Shown here one piece after another: positions 45,190 to 54,748 of a stretch of 64,000 nucleotides of DNA; position 1 is the first letter of the stretch, and each line of letters opens with the position of its first letter. Position numbers and translations under genes: made by a program. The stretch covers positions 1-64,000 of the forward strand of contig NZ_QIRF01000010.1 of assembly GCF_003332825.1 (NCBI RefSeq). Reading direction: 5' to 3'. The notes under the pieces are model-generated. The model was not told the DNA's origin. It searched no databases and worked only from the letters and a program-made list of their open reading frames with translations. Source of the stretch: Dyella sp. C9 (GTDB lineage: Bacteria; Pseudomonadota; Gammaproteobacteria; Xanthomonadales; Rhodanobacteraceae).

Positions 45190-48100
45190 ATGGTTGTGAA
45201 CGGGGACATGCAAGGCCGTGTTCACCGCGCTGCCGGCGGCATGGGCGTGGCTTTTCTGGTTTTCGCCGCCAGCCTGGTGCTGGCCGTGTGCGCGCGTGCC
45301 GATGGCATCCCGGCGCCGCTGGGGATGCATCAATGGCTGGACACGTCCTGGACCTTCGAGCGTGGTGCTCCGGGGCAGGTGTCCATGCTGCACCAGTCGC
45401 CCGATGGCTTCCTTTGGCTGAGCGCCGCGCAGTCGCTCTATCGTTTCGACGGCGTGAGGTTCGAGCGTTTCCTCGCCGACGACAACCAACCCATCAGCGC
45501 CACGCGAACGATGATCGACGCCCCCGACGGCAGCCTCTGGATAGGGTTGACCACCGGTGGCATCGTGCACCTGCAGGGCAGGCATGCCGTGCGCTACGCG
45601 AAAGCGCAGGACGCTCCGTATGGCACGGTCAGCTACATTGCCGTCGATCCCAATGGGCGGGTGTGGGCGGCGAGCAACGACACGCTGCATTACCTCGATG
45701 GGGAGCGATGGAAGAAGGCCGATGCGGCCGTTGGCTATCCGGGTGGGAACTGCTCGGCGCTGCTGGTCGATCGCGACGGCACGTTGTGGGCAACCACCGA
45801 AACATCGCTGCTGCGCAAGGCGCGCGGCGACAAGTCCTTTGTCGACACGGGTATCAAGGTTTCGCTTGTCTACAGCCTGTTCCAGGCGCCTGACGGCAAG
45901 ATCTGGGCGGCGCAGCGAAACCTTGTCGGTCCGCTGGCAACGGCCGATGGCCGGCCTTATGAGGGCACCGTGCGATTCACCTGGGACTCGGCCGGCGCCG
46001 TGTTCGCGCGCGACGGCACCCTGTGGCTGAGCACCCTGGGTGACGGACTCAAGAGGATCTACCTGGATGCCCACGGCGAACCGGTGGCGGGGCAGGCCAC
46101 GGAGACGTTCACTGCCGAGGATGGCTTGAGCGCCGACTACACCTGGCCGATTCTGCAGGACCGCGAGGGCAACATCTGGGTAGGCACCAGCGCAGGGCTG
46201 GACCGCCTGCGACCCAGCGCGCTGGCACGGGCTCCCTTTCCCTCCAATGGCCACGACTTCGTGCTGGCGCCGGACACGCAGGCTGGCGTGATTGCAGGAA
46301 CCACCAATCTTCCGCTCATGCGCCTCGATGGCGACAGGCTGACCACGCTGGGTGACGGTGGCGATGGGCCGGTCACGCCGTTCCGGGCTGCCTTGCGGGA
46401 CGAACGGGGAACTGTCTGGCTCGGCAGCGACGACGCACTTTGGCGTTGGCAGGACGGCACGCTCGCCCGCGTGGCGGCAGTGCCTGCCGTGCCCGGCATG
46501 AAGCGCATCCGCGTGCAGGGCATCGCCAGCGACCATGCCGGCGGCGCGTGGGTCTCCATCTGGAAACATGGCCTGTGGCATTGGCATGACGGCACCTGGA
46601 CAAAGGTGTCGGACGTGTATGCGTTCGCACTGGCCGCCCCTTCCGCCGGGCAGCTGTTGGCGCTGGGCCGCGACGGATTGATGGTCTACGACAAGGGCGT
46701 GCTGAGCAGGACCATCGACCTGTCGTCACTGAAGCTGTTCGACCCGACCATCCTCAGTATCCACGGCAGCCACACATGGATCGGCGGCCAGGTGGGCTGG
46801 GGCGTGTTCGACGGAAAGAACGTCAGGGCCATCCACAGCAGGGGCGAGCAGATCTGGGGCATCGCCGCCATCATCGAAACGCCCGAGGGCGACCTGTGGA
46901 TCGACGCGGTGCCGGCGATCTTCCATGTGCCCGCCGCCGAGGTGTCGCGTGTGCTGGCCAGTCCGGATGCAGTCATCGGCGACTTCACGAGCTACAACTA
47001 CCTGGATGGATTGCCCGGTCGTCCGTCGCTCATCACGCCGATTCCCGGGGCGGTCAGGACGGATGACGGAAAGCTGTGGTTTGCGACCAGCAATGGGGTG
47101 GCCTTCATCGATCCTGGCCGCATACCGTACAACCCGCTGCCGCCACCGTTGAGCATCACCGCAGCCCGGATCGACGGAAAAGACGTGGCGCTGGGCGAGA
47201 AGCTGGTGTTGCCCAGGGGCGCGGCCAACCTGGAAATCGATTTCAGCGCATTGAGCCTGACGATGCCCGAGCGGGTGAAGTTCATGTACAAGCTCGTCGG
47301 CTGGGATCAGGACTGGCAGGATGTCGGCACGCGCCGCACGGCCTACTACGGCCGGCTGACGCCGGGCAGCTACCGCTTCGTGGTGCGTGCTTCCAACAAC
47401 GACGGCGTGTGGAACAACCAGGGCGTGGCGCTCGGCATCGAGGCGCTGCCGCTGTTCTACCAGACGTTGTGGTTCAAGCTGCTGTGCGTGGCGGCGTTCA
47501 TTCCACTGGTCTGGCTGGCGTACCGTGCCCGCTTTCTCTACCTGGAGCGGAGCATGCGCGACCGGCTCGAGGTGCAGCATGCCGAGCGCGAGCGCATTGC
47601 GCGCGATCTCCATGACACCTTGCTGCAGAGCGTGCAGGGACTGGTCATGCACTTCCAGTCGGTGGCCGAAAGGATCAGCAGCGAACCGGAAGCGCGCAAG
47701 GCCATGGACGGCGCTCTCGACCGGGCGGACAAGGTAGTCGCGGAGGCGCGAGGCCGCGTGCTCGACCTGCGCAGCGACGCACAGGGCGAGTTGCACGAGG
47801 TGCTGAGGAAGACCGGCATGGAATTGACGGCAGGGCAGCCGATGCGTTTCAGGGCGCTGATCGAGGGAAGGCCGCGCGAACTCAGCGCGCGCGTGTACTG
47901 GGAGGTGCTGGCCATCGCCAAGGAGGCCATGTTCAATGCGTTCCAGCACTCCAACGGCACGCTGATCGAGTCTGAGATCGCCTATCTGGCCAGCGGGCTG
48001 CGCGTACGCCTGCGCGATGACGGCATCGGCCTCTCCGAGGCCTTGCTGCAGGACGGACGTTCCAACCATTGGGGGCTGACCGGGATGCGCGAGCGTGCAG

Positions 48101-48249
48101 ACAAGATCCTTGCGAGTTTCCGTATCCTGTCCCGCGAGAGAGAGGGCTGCGAGATCGAAGTCATGGTGCCTGCACGGCTTGCCTACGTTCGCCAGCCTGG
48201 CCTCTACAGCCGGTTGCTCGAGCGCACGCTCCAGTGGGTGAAGTGGTGA
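45190..48249 (+). CDS. two-component sensor histidine kinase with periplasmic beta-propellers (hybrid-two-component-like sensor)
   Basis: About 1019 residues. An N-terminal signal/anchor (about 12-33) is followed by two seven-bladed Reg_prop-type propellers (repeats such as DGFLWLSAAQSLYRFDG and EGNIWVGTSAGLDRLRP), a Y_Y_Y domain (about 655-750), one transmembrane helix (about 765-782), a HisKA_3 dimerisation domain with phosphoacceptor His in ERIARDLHDTLLQSVQG, and a HATPase_c with Asn in EAMFNAFQHSN and G-box GLTGMRERAD. It overlaps the regulator gene. The ATG at 45190 has GGGAAGG at eight bases; a GTG at 45181 is also open. Confidence 0.92.
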   Translation: MVVNGDMQGRVHRAAGGMGVAFLVFAASLVLAVCARADGIPAPLGMHQWLDTSWTFERGAPGQVSMLHQSPDGFLWLSAAQSLYRFDGVRFERFLADDNQPISATRTMIDAPDGSLWIGLTTGGIVHLQGRHAVRYAKAQDAPYGTVSYIAVDPNGRVWAASNDTLHYLDGERWKKADAAVGYPGGNCSALLVDRDGTLWATTETSLLRKARGDKSFVDTGIKVSLVYSLFQAPDGKIWAAQRNLVGPLATADGRPYEGTVRFTWDSAGAVFARDGTLWLSTLGDGLKRIYLDAHGEPVAGQATETFTAEDGLSADYTWPILQDREGNIWVGTSAGLDRLRPSALARAPFPSNGHDFVLAPDTQAGVIAGTTNLPLMRLDGDRLTTLGDGGDGPVTPFRAALRDERGTVWLGSDDALWRWQDGTLARVAAVPAVPGMKRIRVQGIASDHAGGAWVSIWKHGLWHWHDGTWTKVSDVYAFALAAPSAGQLLALGRDGLMVYDKGVLSRTIDLSSLKLFDPTILSIHGSHTWIGGQVGWGVFDGKNVRAIHSRGEQIWGIAAIIETPEGDLWIDAVPAIFHVPAAEVSRVLASPDAVIGDFTSYNYLDGLPGRPSLITPIPGAVRTDDGKLWFATSNGVAFIDPGRIPYNPLPPPLSITAARIDGKDVALGEKLVLPRGAANLEIDFSALSLTMPERVKFMYKLVGWDQDWQDVGTRRTAYYGRLTPGSYRFVVRASNNDGVWNNQGVALGIEALPLFYQTLWFKLLCVAAFIPLVWLAYRARFLYLERSMRDRLEVQHAERERIARDLHDTLLQSVQGLVMHFQSVAERISSEPEARKAMDGALDRADKVVAEARGRVLDLRSDAQGELHEVLRKTGMELTAGQPMRFRALIEGRPRELSARVYWEVLAIAKEAMFNAFQHSNGTLIESEIAYLASGLRVRLRDDGIGLSEALLQDGRSNHWGLTGMRERADKILASFRILSREREGCEIEVMVPARLAYVRQPGLYSRLLERTLQWVKW

Positions 48250-48254
48250 ACGTG

Positions 48255-48887
48255 ATGCGCATACTGATGGTCGACGACCACCCGCTACTGCGGGAAGGCG
48301 TGGCGGCGGTGATCGACGCGCAGGACGACATGTCCATCGTCGCGGAGGCCTCCAGCGGCATCGAGGCCATAGCGAAGTTCCGCCAGCATCGGCCGGACAT
48401 CACCCTGATGGACCTGCAGATGCCGGGCATGGGTGGCGAGGACGCCATCCGCGCCATCGTTGGCGAGTTTCCCGGTTCACGCATCATCGTGCTGACGAAC
48501 TACAGTGGTGATGCGCAGGTCATCCGCGCGATGAAGTGCGGTGCATCGGCGTACCTGCTCAAGAACATGCTGCGAAGCGATTTGCTCAACACCATTCGCC
48601 GGCTTCACGAGGGCAAGCATTACCTGCCCAGCGAAGTCGCCGGCATCATCGCTGCGCACATGATGGACGACGTGCTCTCGTGCCGGGAGCTGGAAGTGCT
48701 CAAGCTGGTGTCGCGCGGCTACTCCAACAAGGAGATCGCCAACGCCATGCATATCAGCGAAGAGACCACGAAATCCCATGTGAGCAACATCCTGTCCAAG
48801 CTCGGGGCACGCGACCGGACGCAGGCCGTGGTGCTTGCCGCACGCCGGGGCATCATCGACATCCTGGATGGGACGCTCGACGGATAG
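48255..48887 (+). CDS. NarL/FixJ-family response regulator
   Basis: 210 residues: receiver domain with the acidic pair in VDDH, phospho-Asp in ITLMDLQMPGM, Thr in VLTNY and Lys in LLKNM, then a LuxR-type HTH (SCRELEVLKLVSRGYSNKEI, ETTKSHVSNILSKLGA). Cognate partner of the kinase just upstream. A GTG at 48246 overlaps the kinase stop (GTGA) and is an alternative start. Confidence 0.93.
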   Translation: MRILMVDDHPLLREGVAAVIDAQDDMSIVAEASSGIEAIAKFRQHRPDITLMDLQMPGMGGEDAIRAIVGEFPGSRIIVLTNYSGDAQVIRAMKCGASAYLLKNMLRSDLLNTIRRLHEGKHYLPSEVAGIIAAHMMDDVLSCRELEVLKLVSRGYSNKEIANAMHISEETTKSHVSNILSKLGARDRTQAVVLAARRGIIDILDGTLDG

Positions 48888-48907
48888 CCCGGCCGGGCGT
48901 GGCGGCG

Positions 48908-49480
48908 CTAGGCGTTCAAGGCCAAGGCCGCCTTGCGCGCCGCCGCGGCAATCTCGCTGCTGATGGCCGGATCGTCCACGGCTCGCGCCAGGGTCACGCT
49001 GCCGACAAGCAGGGCGAGCAGGCTGATGGCCTCCTCTCGCCTGGCCTTGGGCGTGCCATCGAGGCCGGCTGCCACCGCATCGATGATGGCGCGCAGCTCG
49101 ATTTCGTAGGCCCGGCGGGTTGCCTCATCGGCACGCGCCACTTCGCCGGAGAGGCTTTGCAGGGCGCAGCTGTCGGCCAACTCGCAGGTGCGCCGGTCGC
49201 CCAGGTAGAAGTCGATGAAGCCCTTGCGCCAGCGCGTGCCCAGTTGCGCGCGCATCTGTTCCACGCCGCGTTGGAGGTCCTGCATGCCGACCACCACGGC
49301 TTCGCGGAAGGCATCCGCCTTGGATTTGAAATGGGCATAGAACGCGCCCGAGGTGACCTCGGCGTCCTTGGCCAGTCCGTCTACGCCGGAGCCGCCAAAG
49401 CCCCGGCTGCGAAAGCCGCGCCCCGCGCTCTGGAGAATTCGTGCCCTGCTTTCTTCTTTCTGACCGGGTCGATGGGCCAT
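48908..49480 (-). CDS. TetR-family transcriptional regulator
   Basis: 190 residues with the N-terminal HTH (ARILQSAGRGFRSRGFGG, VTSGAFYAHFKSKADAF) and a ligand domain of the TetR_C type found in AcrR-like repressors of oxidoreductase and tautomerase genes. The ATG at 49480 opens MAHRPGQKEESR; the longer frame upstream runs through the operator palindromes and is unlikely to be translated. Divergent from the tautomerase gene, which it probably controls along with itself. Confidence 0.88.
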   Translation of the reverse strand: MAHRPGQKEESRARILQSAGRGFRSRGFGGSGVDGLAKDAEVTSGAFYAHFKSKADAFREAVVVGMQDLQRGVEQMRAQLGTRWRKGFIDFYLGDRRTCELADSCALQSLSGEVARADEATRRAYEIELRAIIDAVAAGLDGTPKARREEAISLLALLVGSVTLARAVDDPAISSEIAAAARKAALALNA

Positions 49481-49492
49481 GTGACATCTCCA

Positions 49493-49565
49493 CATAACGA
49501 TCACTATTTGGTGCTTGACGACATAACGATCGTTATGGAACGATCGAAGCATCACGATCGTTATA
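49493..49565. promoter_or_regulatory. triple operator for the TetR regulator
   Basis: Three copies of a 16-bp element: CATAACGATCGTTATG (49522-49537, perfect palindrome), CATAACGATCACTATT (49493-49508) and CATCACGATCGTTATA (49550-49565). They are spaced 28-29 bases apart in the divergent control region, so a repressor could bind all three. Confidence 0.8.
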
Positions 49566-49630
49566 TGGCGACCGTGAAGCATGAACAAGAGCTCTGTCCG
49601 AACCCACCACAGGATCAAGGAGTTATTGCT

Positions 49631-50053
49631 ATGCCTATTTCAGTGCAGGTCACCAAGGGACTGCTCTCCCACGAGGGCGAACGCCAGGTGCTGCCGCAGG
49701 TCGCCGAAGCCCTGCTGCGGGTGCACGGCCTCACCGGCAACACCTTCATGACGCCCAATGTCATCGGGCATCTGCTGGTGAACCCGCCATCGGAAAGCTA
49801 TGTCGATGGCGGCTGCCACTCGCTTGCGGTGATCGAGGTGAAGGTGCCGGCCGCGACCTTCCCCGATGCCGGCGTCAAACAGGCGTTCGTGGCCGAAGTC
49901 ACCGACATCATCGACCGGCTGAAGGCCGGGGACCATCCGCGCCAGCGCACCTTCGTCAATGTCACCTACGCCGTCGACGGCGCGTGGGGTATCGGCGGCA
50001 AGGCCTATACCAACGAGGAGTTGGGCGCGGCCATCCAGCAAGCGGCAGCCTGA
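49631..50053 (+). CDS. tautomerase-superfamily protein
   Basis: 140 residues starting MPISVQVTKG; Pro at position 2 becomes the N-terminal catalytic proline after Met removal, as in 4-oxalocrotonate tautomerase relatives. The C-terminal half has VTYAVDGAWGIGGKAYTNEE. Substrate unknown. AAGGAG at the right distance precedes the ATG; the operators at 49493-49565 lie upstream. Confidence 0.85.
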   Translation: MPISVQVTKGLLSHEGERQVLPQVAEALLRVHGLTGNTFMTPNVIGHLLVNPPSESYVDGGCHSLAVIEVKVPAATFPDAGVKQAFVAEVTDIIDRLKAGDHPRQRTFVNVTYAVDGAWGIGGKAYTNEELGAAIQQAAA

Positions 50054-50115
50054 TCGATCCTGCCGCTACGCCGTGATGCTTTCCCGATGTCGTCGCCATG
50101 CGAAGGAGCACGCCG

Positions 50116-50547
50116 ATGAAAACCCTGTCCTCATGGCGAGCCATCCGGGCCTTGATGGCGCTGGGGTGGCTGGGAGCCATGCCCGGCGTGCTGGGGGCGA
50201 CCGATGACGGCCGGCCTGTGCCTGCCGTCATCACCCGCACCGAACTGGAACACAGCGACGTGCCGGGCACCGATCTGGAAACCAGGCTCTATCTGATTGT
50301 CCTGCCACCCGGTGCTGCCGCGCCGGTCCACCATCATCCGGTGGAAGGTATCGGTTACATCGTGGAAGGCGCAGCGCGCTCGGCGTTTGGCCAAGAGCCG
50401 CCCGTGACGCTGATCGCGGGCCAGTCATTCCACGACAAGGCCGGCATTCCGCACACCGTGTTCGAGAACGCGGATGACCGCAAGCCATTGCGTTTCATCG
50501 TGGCCTACACGGTGAAGAAGGGCAGTCCGGTGATCGAGGTTCCGTGA
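50116..50547 (+). CDS. exported cupin-domain protein
   Basis: 143 residues with a signal peptide (about 1-28) and a single cupin barrel whose metal motif is PVHHHPVEGIGYIVEG with a later His in AGIPHTVFENAD. Probably a small periplasmic metal-binding or sensing protein. Site AAGGAG precedes the ATG. It lies 62 bases after the tautomerase and likely shares its control. Confidence 0.82.
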   Translation: MKTLSSWRAIRALMALGWLGAMPGVLGATDDGRPVPAVITRTELEHSDVPGTDLETRLYLIVLPPGAAAPVHHHPVEGIGYIVEGAARSAFGQEPPVTLIAGQSFHDKAGIPHTVFENADDRKPLRFIVAYTVKKGSPVIEVP

Positions 50548-50714
50548 CGCGAGTCCGAGGGCAGCGCCTGGGGCGGATGCCGCCGAGGCGAGTGTCCAGG
50601 CGAGCACCGGCGGGTCTCTCCCCGATCCTGCAGCGAAGCCGGTGCACCGGGCGCGGGCGCGAGTAAACTGGAGCGCGTACCGTTCGGCGTGCCCTGCTTC
50701 CCTGGAGTATGGCC

Positions 50715-51695
50715 ATGAGTGCGCAAGACCTCGATGCTGGCGTACCCCCTGCAATTCCCGAGCCGGTGGCGGAGTCCCGCAGGCTGGTGTATCGGCACCC
50801 GCTGCCGATCCGGGTCATGCACTGGATCAATGTCGTCGCGTTGACCCTGATGCTCTTCAGCGGTCTGCAGATATTCAACGCGCACCCAAGCCTCTACTGG
50901 GGCAACCGATCCGATGCGGGGACCGAGCTGCTCACCCTGGGTGCCCGCCAGGATGCGACGGGAAAGCTGGTGGGCATCACCCGCGTGGGGCGGCATGAGT
51001 TCACCACGACCGGCGTGCTGGGGGTGTCCAATGGAAGCGATGGCAGCCCTCAGGTGCGCGGGTTTCCATCGTGGCTCACCGTGCCCGGTCCGCAATGGTT
51101 GTCGATGGGGCGACGCTGGCACTTCTTCTTTGCCTGGGTGTTTGTGCTGAACGGGCTGTGCTACGTGGGCTACGCCCTGGCCACGCGACACCTGCAGCGC
51201 GACCTGTGGCCCACCGGGTCGGACTGGCGTGGCATCGGGCGATCCATCATCGAGCACCTGCGCTTCAAGCACCCCCATGGCGACGAGGCGCTGCGCTACA
51301 ACATCCTGCAACGGCTTGCGTACCTGGTGGTGATCTTCGTCTTCGGCGTGGGCATCGTCCTGATGGGACTGGCGATGTCGCCCCGCATGGACGCCGTGCT
51401 TTCGCCCATGGTCGAAGCCGTCGGCGGTCGACAGTCGGCGCGGACCATTCATTTCATCATCGCCTGGGCGTTCGTCGCCTTCGTGCTGATCCATGTATTC
51501 GAAGTGTTGATCAGCGGCGTATTCAACCAGCTGAGGGGCATGATCACCGGCTACTACGCGATCGATGCGGCGCCCGCCGGGGCGCCACCCGCCGAGGCGG
51601 TCTCACCGGGCCCGGTCGATCCCGCCGAACCGGCTCCACCGAGCCCGGACGATCCCGTGGAGCCGGCTCCGCCAGAGGAACGCCCGCATGACTGA
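50715..51695 (+). CDS. cytochrome b561/thiosulfate-reductase-type membrane subunit
   Basis: 326-residue di-heme cytochrome b with four main membrane helices (about 35-55, 138-160, 202-222, 248-275). Histidines that could ligate heme are in RHPLPIRVMHWINVV, RRWHFFFAWVF and TIHFIIAWAFVAFVLIHVF. The C-terminal 50 residues are a Pro/Glu-rich tail. It overlaps the molybdenum-enzyme gene by eight bases and is its likely electron partner. The second ATG (50715) fits the upstream GGAG better than 50709. Confidence 0.85.
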   Translation: MSAQDLDAGVPPAIPEPVAESRRLVYRHPLPIRVMHWINVVALTLMLFSGLQIFNAHPSLYWGNRSDAGTELLTLGARQDATGKLVGITRVGRHEFTTTGVLGVSNGSDGSPQVRGFPSWLTVPGPQWLSMGRRWHFFFAWVFVLNGLCYVGYALATRHLQRDLWPTGSDWRGIGRSIIEHLRFKHPHGDEALRYNILQRLAYLVVIFVFGVGIVLMGLAMSPRMDAVLSPMVEAVGGRQSARTIHFIIAWAFVAFVLIHVFEVLISGVFNQLRGMITGYYAIDAAPAGAPPAEAVSPGPVDPAEPAPPSPDDPVEPAPPEERPHD

Positions 51696-52443
51696 CCGTC
51701 GATCGTTCGTGCGCATGGCCATCGTGGGGGCAGCCGGCATCCTCGTTGCTGCGTGCGACCGCATTTCGCAGTCCGCATGGGGCCCCAATGTGCTTGGCAA
51801 GGCGGAAGGCTTGAATCGCCGTGTGCAAGCCTTGTTGTCGCCGTCCAGCAGCATGGCCAGGGAGTATGGTGAAGCCGACATCTCGCCGGTGTTCCACCCT
51901 AATGGAACCACCATGCCGGGCACGCCCGCCTATCAGGCGCTGTTGGCCAACGGTTTTCGCGATTACCGGCTTCAGGTGGATGGGCTGGTAAGGCGGCCGG
52001 CCAGGCTTTCGATAGACGAGCTTCAACGGCTCGACGTATGCACGCAGATCACCCGGCATGACTGCGTGGAGGGCTGGAGCGCGATCGGAAAGTGGCGGGG
52101 CACCCGGCTTTCCGCCGTGCTCGATCACGTTGGCGTGGACCCGCGCGCACGCTTCGTGGTGTTCCATTGCTTTGACGAAATGGAGCAGGACACGCCTTAC
52201 TACGAGAGCATCGATCTCACCGAAGCCAGGCATCCACAGACCTTGCTGGCCTTCGCATTGAACGACAAGCCATTGCCGGTTCCCAACGGGGCGCCCCTGC
52301 GCCTGCGGATCGGTCGCCAGCTTGGCTACAAGCAGGCGAAATACCTGGCCCGCATCGAACTGGTCAGTTCATTCGAGGATATCGGCGATGGCCAGGGCGG
52401 CTATTGGGAGGATCAAGGCTACGAATGGTATGCGGGCATCTAG
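51688..52443 (+). CDS. sulfite oxidase-like molybdopterin oxidoreductase (MsrP/YedY-like)
   Basis: 251 residues with a twin-arginine signal (DRRSFVRM...ILVAAC, which also has a lipobox-like end) and a sulfite-oxidase molybdenum domain. The molybdenum-ligand cysteine is in HDCVEGWSAIGKW. Unlike MsrP it is short and lacks a dimerisation domain. Exported folded via Tat; the adjacent cytochrome b gene suggests electrons come from the quinol pool. Substrate (oxidised methionine, sulfite or other) cannot be told from sequence. Confidence 0.87.
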   Translation: MTDRRSFVRMAIVGAAGILVAACDRISQSAWGPNVLGKAEGLNRRVQALLSPSSSMAREYGEADISPVFHPNGTTMPGTPAYQALLANGFRDYRLQVDGLVRRPARLSIDELQRLDVCTQITRHDCVEGWSAIGKWRGTRLSAVLDHVGVDPRARFVVFHCFDEMEQDTPYYESIDLTEARHPQTLLAFALNDKPLPVPNGAPLRLRIGRQLGYKQAKYLARIELVSSFEDIGDGQGGYWEDQGYEWYAGI

Positions 52444-52508
52444 CCGCGCGTCGTTCCCACCCGCCCCGAATTACCGCAGATGCCTCACGGCAGCGCCGAG
52501 GCAGGGCA

Positions 52509-53219
52509 TCAGAACCGATCCGTGCTGGCCAGGTAACGCCATTGACCCGGTGGGAGCCGGGACATGGGGATGCGGCCGATGCGGATGCGCTTGATGGCGA
52601 TGACCTTCAAGCCGACGGCATGGCACATGCGCTCGATCTTGTCGGGGGCGATCCGCTTCAGGGCGAAGCGCAGGTGGTTTTCGTTCTGCCAGCTCACCTT
52701 GATCGGTGGCAGCGCATAGTTGTCGAAGCTGAGGCCATGGTTGAGCAGGGCCAGGCCATCGGGTGCGAGCTTGCCCGTGACCTGGACCACGAGCTCCTGC
52801 TCGATGCGGTCGAAATCTTCTTCCAGGCGACGCCTGACCCGCCAGTCCTGGGTGAAGACCAGCAGGCCTTCGGCCTTGTCGGGCAGGGGCAGCGGCGACT
52901 CCAGGCGGGCAAAGTGACGCCTCAGCACGCGCACGCCGGAGCTGTCGTCCTCGGCATGGTTCTCCACCCGGATCAGTGCGCGTGCCTCGTCGATCGTCAT
53001 GCCGGCGGGCTTGTGGAGCACCAGCGTGGCTGGCTCCACCGGTTCGAGCCGCGCCTGGGGATCGATCTCGATGTGCTGCTCCAGCACTTTGAACTGCGGT
53101 TCCTCGACGACCGTGCCATCCACGCGCACCCAGCCGCCCTCGATATACATTTCAGCTTCGCGTCGCGAGCACTGGGCCAGGGCGGCGACACGTTTGGCGA
53201 GGCGTACGGGTTCGGTCAT
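52509..53219 (-). CDS. RluF/RsuA-family rRNA pseudouridine synthase
   Basis: 236 residues: an S4 RNA-binding domain (about 6-55, RLAKRVAALAQCSRREAEMY) then the pseudouridine synthase fold. The catalytic Asp region reads PLPDKAEGLLVFTQD, where most relatives have RLDK; the Asp is kept but the usual Arg is Pro. Likely modifies 23S rRNA or a tRNA. The start ATG at 53219 begins the S4 domain. Confidence 0.85.
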   Translation of the reverse strand: MTEPVRLAKRVAALAQCSRREAEMYIEGGWVRVDGTVVEEPQFKVLEQHIEIDPQARLEPVEPATLVLHKPAGMTIDEARALIRVENHAEDDSSGVRVLRRHFARLESPLPLPDKAEGLLVFTQDWRVRRRLEEDFDRIEQELVVQVTGKLAPDGLALLNHGLSFDNYALPPIKVSWQNENHLRFALKRIAPDKIERMCHAVGLKVIAIKRIRIGRIPMSRLPPGQWRYLASTDRF

Positions 53220-53379
53220 TGGTGTTGCCAGGAGGTTGTCGGCCCCAATTATAGGCCCCGTGGTTCCGGTGGGAGCAGGCCTCGTCCAGAGGGCGGGTCT
53301 TGATCGCCAGTGCACTCTTTCCGCTGTAAAAATGTGCTGCTAGGTTAAGTGGCGACCAATCCGTGCTGATGGGGGAAAG

Positions 53380-54366
53380 ATGGACCTGCAGGTAGCGGTA
53401 GGGATGGATGGTGACCAGGCATCGGCCGAGCAGCGAACGGCCCGTCGTGCTTCCATCGACCAGCGTGCCAATCTGGCGTTGCTTGGACTCATTGCGATCG
53501 CGATTCTGGTTCAGCTCGCCGCATGGCCATTCCTGCTGCGGCAGTGGGGGATGCCCGCGCTGTGGATTGCAGTGCCGCTCGTGGTGCTGGCGCCAATGCA
53601 TTGGGGGCTGATCCATGAGTCCATCCATGGGCGTCTGCTGGCCCAGCGGCGGTCGAACGAGTGGCTCGGGCGATCGCTGGCGATCGCTTTCATGTTGCCA
53701 TTCGACGCCGTGCGCTTTGGCCATCTGATGCATCACCGATTTACCCGCGAAACGTATGACCGGCCGGATGTGCATGATGGCGTGACGCCTACGATGCTCG
53801 CGCGCATCGGTTATTACCTGCATTTGCTCGGCGGCTTCTACCTGGCGGAGATCGCACTGCCGTTGCTCACGTTTCTGCCGACGCCCGTGGTGCGCCGGCT
53901 CGTTGAGCGCAAGCTTCACAGCGACAATTCAATCGACCGGGACATCCAGCGGCTGTTTGTCGCCTTTGCCGGGAACGCGGACCGGCGTGGTCGTATACGC
54001 CGGGACTGGATGCTGTCGGTCACCCTGCATGCCTGCGCGTTCTATTTCTATGGGGCGTGGTGGCCTGCGCTTGCCGCGACAATGTTCCTCCGGGGGCTGT
54101 GGATCTCGCTGGCCGACAACCTGCCGCACTATGACGTTTTGCTCGAAGAAAAGGCGCGGGCCCGCAACTTCCGGGTGTCGGCCTTCTGGCGGCCGGTGTT
54201 GATGAATCATCATCTTCACCGCCTGCATCACCAGCATCCCACGCTGCCATGGACAGCGCTGCCGGCGCTCGCCCGAGCCGAAGCCGATGCTTCGGGCCCG
54301 AATGTCGAAGCCGGCTATTTCAGCGCGGCATTCCGGCAATTTCGTGGGTTTGGCAGGGTGCGTTGA
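53380..54366 (+). CDS. fatty acid desaturase family protein
   Basis: 328-residue integral membrane di-iron desaturase. Three histidine boxes are intact: HESIH (about 77-81), HLMHHRF (about 112-118) and NHHLHRLHHQHP (about 276-287), each able to bind iron. Four hydrophobic segments lie between them. Substrate (acyl lipid or carotenoid-like) unknown. Confidence 0.87.
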   Translation: MDLQVAVGMDGDQASAEQRTARRASIDQRANLALLGLIAIAILVQLAAWPFLLRQWGMPALWIAVPLVVLAPMHWGLIHESIHGRLLAQRRSNEWLGRSLAIAFMLPFDAVRFGHLMHHRFTRETYDRPDVHDGVTPTMLARIGYYLHLLGGFYLAEIALPLLTFLPTPVVRRLVERKLHSDNSIDRDIQRLFVAFAGNADRRGRIRRDWMLSVTLHACAFYFYGAWWPALAATMFLRGLWISLADNLPHYDVLLEEKARARNFRVSAFWRPVLMNHHLHRLHHQHPTLPWTALPALARAEADASGPNVEAGYFSAAFRQFRGFGRVR

Positions 54367-54748
54367 AGAAGCCGGCCAGGGCGTGTCGCGTTTCGTTCTC
54401 TGGAACGGACAAATGCGTCGTCAGGGCAAACCGCCAGAGCCGGTGGCGAGTAATGTCGCAACCTACCGTGCGGTTACCTATCGGGCAGGTTCGAGAAGTT
54501 GGCCCAAGTGCCGAAGAGGTCACCATCGCCTTCATCGAAGGATGGCGAATGGCCGTCGGCTCGAATTGCGATCAGTTTCTGATTCATGGAAAGGCCCGCT
54601 TCCGTGTCATGCATAGCTTGCGAATCGGTCTGGCGTTTTGCCTGTCGACTAGCCATATCAGCCGGCGACTGCTGACAGCACGTTGGCAGTAACCTTTTTG
54701 TACAAATCCTCTCCGAAATTCCCACCGAGCTCGACAAGGAGAGGTTCC
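54367..54748. other. intergenic region without recognised gene
   Basis: 382 bases between the desaturase and the VOC gene. Frames here are short or read like shadows; no terminator, tRNA or operator was recognised. Confidence 0.5.
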
